Assembly (NCBI GenBank): GCA_937862595.1
Contig: CALMFL010000311.1
Coordinates: 1-35,211, forward strand
Direction: 5' to 3'
DNA from: an uncultured Fidelibacterota bacterium
GTDB lineage: Bacteria; Fidelibacterota; Fidelibacteria; Fidelibacterales; Fidelibacteraceae
DNA: 35,211 nt
The first letter of the stretch is position 1; the number at the start of each line of letters is the position of its first letter. A program made the position numbers and the translations under genes. Positions 1 to 6,985 of the stretch are shown here, piece by piece. The notes beneath the pieces are model-generated. The model saw nothing but the letters and a program-made list of their open reading frames with translations, was not told where the DNA came from and did no database searches.

Positions 1-699
1 GAGAACATTTCCCAGACCGCCGAGCCCTACGTGGTGACCTACTGGAAACTGAAGGAGATCTTCAGCGAAACGGCTCCGGATACGCTGATCCTCGGGTTTT
101 CCCCGCACAATATTTCCGCGTTCAACGACATGAAATTCTCCGACAAAACCTGGTCCACCGAGATCTTCAGCAGGATCTATCCGATCCAGGACCTGGGCGC
201 TCTGGAGAACATCGAGGTCGATTACGCCGAGTACTGCCGCGTGCTGATGAAGCAAACCTGCCTCTTCCCCCGGCTGGACCACGACAACTATCTCGGCGAA
301 TATGAGAGCTCGGACATTTCCAATCTTTCGGACCTTGAAGAAGCGGTCGAACGGCACTATTTCTACGGGGGCGAGGAAGCGGGTGTTTCGGAAACCGCCG
401 TTTCCTATCTGGATTCCGTGATCGACCTCTGCGAGGAAGAAGGTGTTACGCCCATCATTGCCTGCAACCCCGTCCATGAAAGCTACTACGAGCGGATCCC
501 CGACAGGATCCTCGAACGCTTTGAGGAAGAACTTTCCGATTTGCGCGAAGAGGGAGTTCTCGTCATCGACATGACCACGGAAGATTACCCCGACTCGCTC
601 TTCATGAATGTGGATCACCTGAACAAATACGGTGCGAAGGTCTTCACCGAGGCGGTCATTCGCCTGATCAATCCGGCAAACGCATCCGCCCTTAAATAA
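1..699 (+). CDS. SGNH/GDSL hydrolase-like protein, 5' truncated
   Basis: The reading frame is open from the first base of the window, so the ORF-track start (GTG at 31) is only the first start-like codon and the gene begins upstream. The C-terminus carries DHLNKYGAKVF, which matches the D-x-x-H block that supplies the catalytic Asp-His pair in SGNH/GDSL and DltD/AlgX-like hydrolases. The segment before it (GVTPIIACNPVHESYY, then VLVIDMTTED) fits the last beta strands of that fold. The nucleophile-serine block would lie upstream and is not visible. Members of this superfamily remove or transfer acyl groups on cell-surface polymers, often next to MBOAT acyltransferases, but that partner is not in view. 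Substrate is unknown. The fold call is moderate and rests on the C-terminal motif only. Confidence 0.55.
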   Translation, partial: ENISQTAEPYVVTYWKLKEIFSETAPDTLILGFSPHNISAFNDMKFSDKTWSTEIFSRIYPIQDLGALENIEVDYAEYCRVLMKQTCLFPRLDHDNYLGEYESSDISNLSDLEEAVERHYFYGGEEAGVSETAVSYLDSVIDLCEEEGVTPIIACNPVHESYYERIPDRILERFEEELSDLREEGVLVIDMTTEDYPDSLFMNVDHLNKYGAKVFTEAVIRLINPANASALK

Positions 700-714
700 A
701 AAAGGAAACGAAAC

Positions 715-1419
715 ATGACGGCACGCACCCGGGAACCCGGCCTTTCCCTTGCCATGAACTGGAACCTCCTGATCAGGACCGGCGGCTTCGCCGCGCTGGC
801 CATTGTCGGACTGATCCCCGTCCAGATCCTGATCTTCACAATTTTCCCTCCCCCCGAAAGCACTCTGGGCTTTTTTGAATTGTTTCACGAGAGCGCTTTT
901 CTCGGGCTTCTCAGCCTGGACCTTCTCTATTTTCTGAATAACGCCCTGATCGTTCTGCTGTACCTTGCTTTTTTTGCCGCCCTGAGAAACGCGAATCCCG
1001 CTGCCCTGCTGATCGCGCTGATCATCGGGTTCATCGGGATCGCCGCGTACTACGCCTCCTCGGTCGCCTTTGAAATGCTCTCGCTCAGCAAGCAGTATTT
1101 TCTTGCCGGCAGCGACACCCTGCGGCAGCAGCTGTTGGGCGCGGGATACGGGCTGCTGCTCCGCTATAAGGGCACGGCCTTTGACATCTATTACGTGTTC
1201 AATGCCGTGACGCTGCTGATCGTTTCCCTTGTGATGCTCCGTGACCGCACCTTTACCCGTACGACCGCTGTCTGGGGACTGGTTTCCGCATTGTTCATGG
1301 CCATTCCGTCCACAGCCGGAACGCTTGGGCTGATCTTTTCCCTGCTCTCGCTGATCCCCTGGACCGTCTTTTCTCTGCTGGCGGCGAAGAAGCTTTTAAA
1401 AATGAATGCCGTTTCCTGA
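715..1419 (+). CDS. DUF4386-like multi-pass membrane protein
   Basis: This 234-residue protein has about six hydrophobic segments. The order is a first helix around residues 20-40, a short extracytoplasmic loop, then helices near 60-90, 95-115, 155-175, 185-205 and 208-228. The stretch LLSLDLLYFLNNALIVLLYL and the overall layout resemble the DUF4386 family of integral membrane proteins of unknown function. The ATG at 715 is preceded by AAGGAA at a good distance; an internal Met (MNWNLL, about 754) is a possible alternative start. It lies 15 bp after the SGNH-like gene and 73 bp before a lipoprotein gene, so it may share a transcript with them. No catalytic motif is visible and no function can be inferred. 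Confidence 0.6.
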   Translation: MTARTREPGLSLAMNWNLLIRTGGFAALAIVGLIPVQILIFTIFPPPESTLGFFELFHESAFLGLLSLDLLYFLNNALIVLLYLAFFAALRNANPAALLIALIIGFIGIAAYYASSVAFEMLSLSKQYFLAGSDTLRQQLLGAGYGLLLRYKGTAFDIYYVFNAVTLLIVSLVMLRDRTFTRTTAVWGLVSALFMAIPSTAGTLGLIFSLLSLIPWTVFSLLAAKKLLKMNAVS

Positions 1420-1492
1420 ACGACGGGCAGCTTTCCGTTTTCCGGACCGTTTTTCATTATAGACCTGCGAATATCTTAAAAAAGGACCTGCC

Positions 1493-2161
1493 ATGAAGCT
1501 TAAACGTCTTTTCGTTCGCATGCTGCCCTTGGCGGCGCTTTCGCTTTTTCTTGCCTGCGCCAAACCCGCGACGGTCACGGTCGGCGCGCAAACCTGGATG
1601 GCGGAAAATCTTAATGTCACGACCTTCCGCAACGGGGACCCCGTACCCCTGTGCCGGGACTATGAAGAATGGAAGCGCCTGGGCGAAGCGGGCATGCCGG
1701 CCTGTGCGGCGTATGGTTTCGATCCGGCGAACCGGAGAAAGTACGGTTTGCTCTACAACTGGCATGCCGTCAGCGATCCCCGGGGCCTGGCGCCCGAAGG
1801 TTTTCGCATTCCTTCTGCGGAAGATTTTATGATCCTCCTTTCTTCTACCGGCGGAAACGAACCCTATGATCCCCAAAAAGCGGCACGGGCGCTGAGTCCC
1901 GGCGGCGGCAGCGGATTCAACGCCTCCTTCGGCGGCTGGGGCTGCATGGAACCGGACCCGTTGTCCGGCATAACGGCTTTTGCGGATCTGGAAAAAAACG
2001 CCGCTTTCTGGACATCCGCCGAAAACGGCGCGCGTGAGGCCTGGAATTTGGACCTCGGATCCACGATCCGCAGCGACAGCGACGGCGCCTATCTGGACGG
2101 ATCGAGTTCCAAAGCGCTTCTCTTCTCCGTGCGCTGCATCAAGATCACTCCCGAACCCTGA
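1493..2161 (+). CDS. Lipoprotein with Fibrobacter succinogenes major paralogous domain
   Basis: The N-terminus has a charged start, a hydrophobic core and a lipobox (LFLAC), so this is predicted to be a lipoprotein processed by signal peptidase II. The mature part follows the TIGR02145 (fib_succ_major) pattern: TVGAQTWMAENLN near residues 31-43, KYGLLYNWHAV in the middle, PEGFRIPSAEDF, and a C-terminal SVRCIK. That domain is abundant in Fibrobacter and is also found in Bacteroidota, Marinimicrobia and Cloacimonadota surface proteins. Its biochemical role is not established. Length (222 residues) suits a single domain. The start at 1493 is preceded by AAAAGGAC, and the signal peptide begins exactly there. 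The next gene begins 11 bp after its stop, which suggests one transcript. Confidence 0.85.
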   Translation: MKLKRLFVRMLPLAALSLFLACAKPATVTVGAQTWMAENLNVTTFRNGDPVPLCRDYEEWKRLGEAGMPACAAYGFDPANRRKYGLLYNWHAVSDPRGLAPEGFRIPSAEDFMILLSSTGGNEPYDPQKAARALSPGGGSGFNASFGGWGCMEPDPLSGITAFADLEKNAAFWTSAENGAREAWNLDLGSTIRSDSDGAYLDGSSSKALLFSVRCIKITPEP

Positions 2162-2172
2162 ACGGAAAAAGC

Positions 2173-2685
2173 ATGGGACATATTTTTGACCTCATTGTTC
2201 ATAACGGCTTCATTCTTCTGATCCCGGTTTTTGTCTGGAATTTTCTGCTTGCTTCAAAACTGCCGCCGCCCTATGATCCCGTGCGTTTTGATGAGGGCAT
2301 TCCAAAGCCATTGCTCGTCGCAGAAAGCGTGTTCCGGACGATCGTCTTTCTTTTGCCGCTTCTGTTCCGCATCGATCCCGCCGCGCAAAGCGGGAAAGCC
2401 GGCCTGATCGTTTACGCCGCGGGGATCCTGCTATATTTCGCTTCCTGGCTAGCGCTGATCTGCCTGCCCGAACGGGTCTGGCGAAAACGCGTCCTGCTCT
2501 TTACCGCCCCGGCCGTAACGCCACTGATCTGGCTCGCGGGCATCGGCCTGACGGCGGACGCCTATTATTTCAATCTGCCCTTTCGCCACTGGCATTACCT
2601 GCTTCCCTGCATCGTCTTTACCGTTATCCATACCGCTCACAGCTTTTTGGCGTTCCGTAAAACAGCCGGAGGAACAAAACAATGA
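2173..2685 (+). CDS. Unknown integral membrane protein
   Basis: This 170-residue protein has five likely transmembrane helices (about residues 8-28, 48-66, 76-98, 107-128 and 139-160), separated by short charged loops such as PERVWRKR. I do not recognise the family. It sits between the fib_succ_major lipoprotein and a glycerophosphodiester phosphodiesterase, and its stop codon overlaps the next start (ATGA at 2682), which implies translational coupling. The ribosome binding site is weak (GGAAAAAGC before the ATG). No catalytic residues can be singled out. It may be a small inner-membrane protein linked to envelope or lipid metabolism, but this rests on the neighbour only. Confidence 0.55.
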   Translation: MGHIFDLIVHNGFILLIPVFVWNFLLASKLPPPYDPVRFDEGIPKPLLVAESVFRTIVFLLPLLFRIDPAAQSGKAGLIVYAAGILLYFASWLALICLPERVWRKRVLLFTAPAVTPLIWLAGIGLTADAYYFNLPFRHWHYLLPCIVFTVIHTAHSFLAFRKTAGGTKQ

Positions 2686-3470
2686 ACCGCCTGTCTTCAC
2701 TTCTTCTTTTAAGCTCTCTTATGGCCGTATTTTCGTTTGCGGAAACCCGTATCATCGCTCACCGCGGGTTCTCTTCCGCCGCGCCGGAAAACACCCTGGC
2801 CGCCTTTAATAAGGCCATTGAAACCGGAGCGGATTACTTTGAGCTGGACGTCCATCAAAGCAGGGACGGCAAGCTGGTCGTCATTCACGACGGATCCGTG
2901 GATCGCGTCAGTTCGAACGGCATGACGGGAAAGATCGCTGACATGGATTTCCGTGAGATCCGCAGGGTCCGCGCCGGTTATCCCAAAAAATTCGGAGAGA
3001 CCTATAAAAACGTACGCATTCCTACGCTGAAGCAGTCCCTGCGTGCGGCCAGGGGTAAGATCAGGGTCTGCGTGGAAGTCAAGGCGCCGGACATCGAGGC
3101 GGCCGTGCTGAAAACGGTCCGCGCGCTGAATATGGAAAAGGACGTCATCATTTTCTCCTTCGGGTACGACATCCTCAAAACCTTCCGGGAACTGGACGCG
3201 GAGATCCCGCTCCTCTACCTGCGCAGCGTCGTGGACAGCACCGTCATTGCCGATGCGGCGGCCATCCGCGCAACCGCGATCGGCGCGGGCCGTCCTACCG
3301 TGATCACGCCCGAAGTGCTGAAATCGGTCCGCGCGAACGGCATGGAGCTCTGGCAGTGGACCGTCAACGATCCCGCCGACATGCAGCGCTTGCTGGACCT
3401 CGGGGTCGACGGCGTGATCACCGATCGTCCGGACCTTGCCCTGGAACTGAGGGATAACTTGTCCCGCTGA
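2682..3470 (+). CDS. Secreted glycerophosphodiester phosphodiesterase
   Basis: A GDPD-family TIM barrel that hydrolyses deacylated phospholipid headgroup diesters to sn-glycerol 3-phosphate and an alcohol. The diagnostic N-terminal block is complete: AHRGFSSAAPENTLAAF supplies the catalytic His-Arg and the metal-binding Glu, and ELDVHQSRDGKLVVIHD supplies further metal ligands and the second catalytic His. Later family blocks include VCVEVK, IIFSFGY and a C-terminal VDGVITDRPD. A signal peptide (about residues 1-20, ending SFAE) predicts export, so it should act in the periplasm or outside. Length (262 residues) is normal. The ATG overlaps the stop of the upstream membrane protein by four bases, so translation is probably coupled. 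The exact substrate is not determinable; ugpQ and glpQ are both family names, so no symbol is given. Confidence 0.9.
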   Translation: MNRLSSLLLLSSLMAVFSFAETRIIAHRGFSSAAPENTLAAFNKAIETGADYFELDVHQSRDGKLVVIHDGSVDRVSSNGMTGKIADMDFREIRRVRAGYPKKFGETYKNVRIPTLKQSLRAARGKIRVCVEVKAPDIEAAVLKTVRALNMEKDVIIFSFGYDILKTFRELDAEIPLLYLRSVVDSTVIADAAAIRATAIGAGRPTVITPEVLKSVRANGMELWQWTVNDPADMQRLLDLGVDGVITDRPDLALELRDNLSR

Positions 3471-3493
3471 AGGTATTGTCCGACTTGCTCGCC

Positions 3494-3681
3494 TCATCCT
3501 GAACGGCCCTTCCGGGGTCAACCCGTCAAAACCCTTCCACTGTCACCCCGAACTGCCTCCTTGTGTCATCCTGAACCGCCCCCTCGTGCGTCATCCTGAA
3601 CCGCCGTTGCGTCACATCCCGAACCACCGCCTGTCACCCTGAACCACCTCTGCGTATCATCCTGAACTTGTTTCAGGATCT
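3494..3681 (+). repeat. Degenerate tandem half-sites ending in a perfect palindrome (REP-like)
   Basis: The 310-bp gap before the GIY-YIG gene holds seven degenerate copies of a GTCATCCTGAACC-like half-site, beginning near 3494, 3542, 3566, 3590, 3611, 3633 and 3657. Most are spaced 21-24 bp apart. The last copy is completed into a palindrome, ATCCTGAA-CTTGT-TTCAGGAT (3659-3679), with two perfect 8-bp arms around a 5-nt loop. The related reverse-complement motif recurs on the far side of the nuclease gene. I read this as the left boundary of a repeat/nuclease cassette; the half-sites may be decayed copies of the full palindrome. Confidence 0.75.
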
Positions 3682-3718
3682 CCATAATCTGATAAAAACC
3701 TTATGTATTCTCTCTTTT

Positions 3719-3734
3719 TGTGACCGCTGTCACA
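3719..3734. promoter_or_regulatory. CRP/FNR-family-type operator (TGTGAC-N4-GTCACA)
   Basis: TGTGACCGCTGTCACA is a perfect inverted repeat and an exact match to the TGTGA-N6-TCACA consensus of CRP-type regulators. It ends 46 bp before the GIY-YIG start codon. The same 12 symmetric bases recur at 26063-26078 upstream of an outer-membrane protein gene. No regulator of this family is encoded in the window, so the binding protein is inferred. I could not fix a promoter position relative to it. Confidence 0.55.
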
Positions 3735-3780
3735 GCAATATGTTTTCAATTTCGTTAAATTACATGGAGATCCAAAATCG

Positions 3781-4134
3781 ATGAAAGACGCTTACACTTA
3801 TATATTGACAAATAAAAACAGAACGACACTTTACATTGGCGTGACAAATGATCTTGAAAGAAGAATATTTGAACATAAAGCGAGAAAAGGGTCGGCGTTT
3901 TGTGCAAAATACAATATTGACATACTCCTTTATTTTGAACATTTTTCTTTTATGGCGGAAGCCATCGCCCGGGAAAAACAGTTAAAGCGCTGGCATAGAG
4001 AGTGGAAATGGAACCTGATCAAAAAAGAAAATCCGGAGTTGAAAGATCTTTCTGAACCCTGGTTTGATCGTTCCATATTAAAAGATATTAAAGCATATTC
4101 AATGAGTGATGAGGGCAAGATTGAAAATAAATAA
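3781..4134 (+). CDS. GIY-YIG nuclease superfamily protein
   Basis: This 117-residue protein is a stand-alone GIY-YIG domain of the UvrC/Slx1-like small type. It shows the variant signature YTYILTN...LYIGVTNDLERRIFEHK (residues 5-37), containing the Tyr pair and the catalytic Arg, followed by an AKYNIDILLYFE strand and the EKQLKRWHREWK helix typical of this bacterial family. GIY-YIG enzymes cleave DNA using one metal ion. Whether this family is a repair, homing or repeat-associated nuclease is not settled. The gene is AT-rich compared with its neighbours and is enclosed by palindromic CTGAA/TTCAG repeats on both sides. It has its own upstream region with a CRP-type palindrome. GGAGA lies 10 bp before the ATG. 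The context suggests a mobile or repeat-linked cassette. Confidence 0.85.
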   Translation: MKDAYTYILTNKNRTTLYIGVTNDLERRIFEHKARKGSAFCAKYNIDILLYFEHFSFMAEAIAREKQLKRWHREWKWNLIKKENPELKDLSEPWFDRSILKDIKAYSMSDEGKIENK

Positions 4135-4155
4135 AGTTTTCTTTGAATAAATGGG

Positions 4156-4205
4156 ATCCTGAAACAAGGCTGAAACAAGTTCAGCCTGACGTTGTTCAGG
4201 ATGAC
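4156..4205. repeat. Nested inverted repeat closing the GIY-YIG cassette
   Basis: Outer arms ATCCTGAA (4156-4163) and TTCAGGAT (4195-4202) enclose an inner hairpin GCTGAA-ACAAG-TTCAGC (4169-4185). The outer arms are identical to those of the palindrome at 3659-3679 and the flanking GATGAC is the reverse complement of GTCATC on the other side, so the two ends are in inverted orientation. The structure lies between the convergent GIY-YIG and lipoprotein genes and could also act as a two-way transcription terminator, although no clear T-run follows. Confidence 0.75.
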
Positions 4206-4234
4206 ACGCCTTAATTTTCGATAAGGCCCGCGAT

Positions 4235-4813
4235 CTAATAGCTGTTGAATTTGTCTTCCCAGCACAAGATCCGCCATTTTCCGTCCGCATCTTTGCGGAA
4301 GCGGAATTCGGCATCGCCGACCAGCGTGTAGTAATCCCCGAGTGTCAGCTGATAGGAGCGGGAAATGTCCGCAATGTTGGCGGTCGCAAACCATGAATCG
4401 TCTTCCAGCAGGATCTCATCCCCGCTCATTTCGTAATAGGCGCTGTCCAGCGTGGTCTGCCAGAGCAGGTCAACATAATTGAAGGCGTTCAGCAGGCGCC
4501 CGGTGGTGCGCAGTTCGGTGTCGCGCATCCAGGAATCGTAGTGCCCGGTCCCGCTCGCATCTCCGGGCTGGTAGAACACAAAGACGAACTCGCTGTCCAG
4601 CAGCATGGAGTACATCAGGCTGTCCCGGTAAATATAGGCATAGCGGAAATTGTGCAGCACGTCGGCCGGCCGTTCCATGTCCGGGCGGTAAATGGAGTTC
4701 CCTCCGGCCAGGTCCCCCAGCGTGGGCGAAAAAATATTCCTGCAGCCCGTGAAGAGCAGGATGGCGCTCATGGCAAAAGAAAACAGGATGGCGGTGACGT
4801 TGCGCGGTCGCAT
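4235..4813 (-). CDS. Putative lipoprotein, possibly NTF2-like
   Basis: A 192-residue minus-strand protein with a classical lipoprotein signal: charged N-terminus, hydrophobic core and the lipobox LFTGC at about residues 20-24. The mature part is rich in aromatic and acidic residues, with segments such as ADVLHNFRYAYIYRDS and a C-terminal FRFRKDADGKWRILCWED. Helices followed by a strand ending in DGKWRIxxWED are typical of NTF2/SnoaL-like cone folds, which makes that the best fold guess. No catalytic residue is apparent. It is convergent with the GIY-YIG gene and divergent from the small cysteine-rich gene. Lipidation is well supported; function is unknown. Confidence 0.65.
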   Translation of the reverse strand: MRPRNVTAILFSFAMSAILLFTGCRNIFSPTLGDLAGGNSIYRPDMERPADVLHNFRYAYIYRDSLMYSMLLDSEFVFVFYQPGDASGTGHYDSWMRDTELRTTGRLLNAFNYVDLLWQTTLDSAYYEMSGDEILLEDDSWFATANIADISRSYQLTLGDYYTLVGDAEFRFRKDADGKWRILCWEDKFNSY

Positions 4814-4831
4814 GCCCGAATATAGGAAGAC

Positions 4832-4873
4832 AATTTATCATTGACAAAGAACAATTGACAATTGACAATTCGT
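4832..4873. repeat. Heptamer tandem repeat (AATTGAC type)
   Basis: Reading in sevens gives AATTTAT, CATTGAC, AAAGAAC, AATTGAC, AATTGAC, AATTCGT, a short degenerate array with 7-bp period in the divergent gap between the lipoprotein and the cysteine-rich gene. It is one of several 7-bp-period arrays in this window. It overlaps the region where both promoters would be expected. Confidence 0.6.
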
Positions 4874-4954
4874 GCCCCGGCAGGGTTTCGAAGAAGTTTG
4901 CTTGAATGCGGGGGGATTCCTTCATATATTTATTCCAACAAAGGGAACACAGAG

Positions 4955-5278
4955 ATGAATTGCCCGAATTGCGGACGCAGCCTGACATTGGTCCGGCGCC
5001 TGGTCTCGGAAAGCGCCGGCGGGATCAAGACCTACACCTCTCAATGGTGGCGCTGCCGGCCTTGCCGCAGTTTTTGGTTCGGCGAGCTGACCGAGCATAT
5101 TGCCGACGGTTCCTATGAGCATGCCCTGTTTGCGGCGGACCCGGCGGTCTGGAAAGAGGATCTCCGAAAGGTGAAAGCCTGCCGGACCCCGGAAGATCAG
5201 TCATGCGCCTGTCCCGCCCATTCCGGAGACCTCTTCGAACATTACCGGGACAGGGTCTCGTACTCTTATGAGAAATAG
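4955..5278 (+). CDS. Small cysteine-rich (zinc-ribbon-like) protein
   Basis: The ORF-track start at 4862 is unlikely. The ATG at 4955 has AAGGGA 8 bp upstream and begins MNCPNCGRSL, which fits a zinc-ribbon N-terminus. The 107-residue product has a first knuckle CPNC (residues 3-6) and a second, CRPC, about 30 residues later. These four cysteines could bind one zinc. A further cysteine cluster (CRTPEDQSCACP) lies near the C-terminus. The fold resembles small zinc-ribbon proteins, but I recognise no family. Hydrophilic composition and lack of a signal peptide suggest a cytoplasmic protein. It is isolated from the pentose phosphate operon by about 120 bp. Confidence 0.6.
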   Translation: MNCPNCGRSLTLVRRLVSESAGGIKTYTSQWWRCRPCRSFWFGELTEHIADGSYEHALFAADPAVWKEDLRKVKACRTPEDQSCACPAHSGDLFEHYRDRVSYSYEK

Positions 5279-5398
5279 CCCTTCGCGGAACGTTAAAAAT
5301 TGAAAAAAGCGAAACAAAAACAGATCTTATGACTATAGGGTGATCCGGCCTTCACGGCAGACGCGCCGCGGCCGGGCCGGCAACAAAAAGGAGACACT

Positions 5399-6298
5399 AT
5401 GAAGATCGGGTTCATCGGATTGGGAAAGATGGGATATTACATGGTCCGGCAGCTGCGAGCCCGGGGGCACGAGGTCGTGGTCTTTAACCGCTCTCCGGAA
5501 TCGGTCCAAAAGATCAGCCGCGAGCACGGGGCGATCCCGGCGTCCTCCTACGAGGACCTTGTAAAACAGCTGGACGCGCCGCGGATCCTCTGGATGATGA
5601 TCCCCCACCCGGCGGTGGATGCGACCATCGGAACGCTGGTCCCGCTCCTGGATGCCGGCGACCTGCTCATCGACGGCGGTAACAGCAACTACCGTGAAAC
5701 GATCCGGCGCGCCGGGGAACTGAAAGCGGCCGGGATCCACTATCTGGATGTCGGTGTTTCGGGCGGCCTGGCCGCCGCCGAAACCGGCTACTGCATGATG
5801 GCCGGCGGGGCGGACGAACAATTCCGCCGCATTGAACCGGCGGTCCGGGACATGTGCGTTCCGGGCGGATACGGACATTTCGGACCGAACGGAGCTGGGC
5901 ATTATGTCAAGATGGTCCATAACGCCATCGAATACGGCATGATGCAGGCGATCGGCGAAGGGCTCGACCTGATACAGAACGGTCCCTTCCCGGAGACCGA
6001 CCAGGTCCGGCTTACCGATGTCTGGAACAACGGAAGCATCATCCGTTCCTTTTTAATGGAAATGACCCATCTCGGACTGAAGCACCATCCCGGCCTGGCG
6101 GATGTGGACGGATACGTCCCCAACAGCGGCGAAGGCAAATGGGCGGTGGAGGATGCAAAAGCCTACGGGGTCTCCATGCCCGTGATCGAGCAGAGCTTCC
6201 GGGTGCGCCTTGATTCCGATAAAATTAAAACCTACGCCACAAAGGCCGTTGCCGTGATGCGGGACGAATTCGGCGGACACGGTGTTGCCAAAACATGA
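5399..6298 (+). CDS. gnd: 6-phosphogluconate dehydrogenase, decarboxylating (short form)
   Basis: Oxidatively decarboxylates 6-phosphogluconate to ribulose 5-phosphate in the oxidative pentose phosphate pathway. The N-terminal Rossmann fold begins with GFIGLGKMG (residues 4-12). The substrate-binding signature follows as DGGNSNYRET, GVSGGLAAAETGYCMMAGG and GAGHYVKMVHNAIEYGMMQ, the last containing the catalytic Lys and the H-N-x-x-E core. At 299 residues it belongs to the short class, unlike the roughly 470-residue E. coli-type enzyme. The second strand ends FNRSPES, an Asn-Arg-Ser pattern that favours NADP over NAD, although many short enzymes prefer NAD. The start is fixed by AAGGAG about 7 bp upstream. 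The stop overlaps the next gene (ATGA), so expression with pgl is coupled. Confidence 0.95.
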   Translation: MKIGFIGLGKMGYYMVRQLRARGHEVVVFNRSPESVQKISREHGAIPASSYEDLVKQLDAPRILWMMIPHPAVDATIGTLVPLLDAGDLLIDGGNSNYRETIRRAGELKAAGIHYLDVGVSGGLAAAETGYCMMAGGADEQFRRIEPAVRDMCVPGGYGHFGPNGAGHYVKMVHNAIEYGMMQAIGEGLDLIQNGPFPETDQVRLTDVWNNGSIIRSFLMEMTHLGLKHHPGLADVDGYVPNSGEGKWAVEDAKAYGVSMPVIEQSFRVRLDSDKIKTYATKAVAVMRDEFGGHGVAKT

Positions 6299-6984
6299 CA
6301 ATTAAAACCTTCCCAAATATGTCGCGGCTTTCCCGCTTCGGCGCCCGCCTGATCGCATCCCGCCTGGAGGCCTTCGCCGCCGGCGGGGGTCCCGTCGTCC
6401 TCGGACTGGTCGGGGGGCGCAGCGTGTCCGGAATTTACAGCGCCTTATCCGGAATGGACATGCCGGCCTGGAAACAGGCCCACTTTTTCTGGGCGGATGA
6501 ACGCCGGGTGGCACCGGACGACCCGCTCAGCAATTACCGCCTGGCCCATGAGACGCTCCTTTCGCCTTTGCTGGAACGCGGTCAGATCACGGAGGAGAAC
6601 ATCCACCCGGTCGATACCGCGGCGGATCCCGCGGACGCGGCGCGGCGCTATGCCATTGAACTCGGCGCCTTCGGCTGCCACTTCGATATCGCGCTCCTGA
6701 GCGCGGGAGAGGACAATCACGTCGCCGGGATCTTCCCGGACAGGTCCTATCCGGAAGACTGCGCCTATATCGCCTTTGACGATTCCCCCAAGCCCCCGCG
6801 CGAACGCTTTACCGCTACCCCCGTTTTTTTGTCGGGAACCCGCTGCGGGATCGTCGTTTTTTCGGGAGCCCGCAAGCGCGCGGCGCTGGAACATTTTCTG
6901 AACGGCGCCACGGATAAAAGTCAGGCGGAAAAGGTTCTGGAAAACATCGGCGACTTAACCCTTCTGACCGATCAGCGAGGATAG
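6295..6984 (+). CDS. pgl: 6-phosphogluconolactonase
   Basis: Hydrolyses 6-phosphogluconolactone to 6-phosphogluconate, the step between Zwf and Gnd. It is the DevB/SOL type: LGLVGGRSVSGIYSAL near residue 36-51 (phosphate-binding GG-R/S loop), FFWADERRVAPDDPLSNY (DER and SNY motifs) and the active-site block SAGEDNHVAGIFP. The canonical form of that block is GMGxDGHTASLFP; the catalytic His is kept while the Gly-rich lead-in is altered. Length (229 residues) is typical. The ATG overlaps the gnd stop by four bases and zwf follows after one base, so the three genes are translationally coupled. A cytoplasmic enzyme is expected. Confidence 0.92.
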   Translation: MTIKTFPNMSRLSRFGARLIASRLEAFAAGGGPVVLGLVGGRSVSGIYSALSGMDMPAWKQAHFFWADERRVAPDDPLSNYRLAHETLLSPLLERGQITEENIHPVDTAADPADAARRYAIELGAFGCHFDIALLSAGEDNHVAGIFPDRSYPEDCAYIAFDDSPKPPRERFTATPVFLSGTRCGIVVFSGARKRAALEHFLNGATDKSQAEKVLENIGDLTLLTDQRG

Positions 6985-6985
6985 C

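Noticed and set aside
2709-3521. 270-residue minus-strand ORF opposite the phosphodiesterase
   Set aside because: Antisense to a gene with complete GDPD motifs; no domain evidence.
3494-3681. Possible CRISPR array from 21-24 bp spaced half-sites
   Set aside because: Repeat part is about 12 bp and degenerate, intervals are similar to each other and too short, and no cas genes are present.
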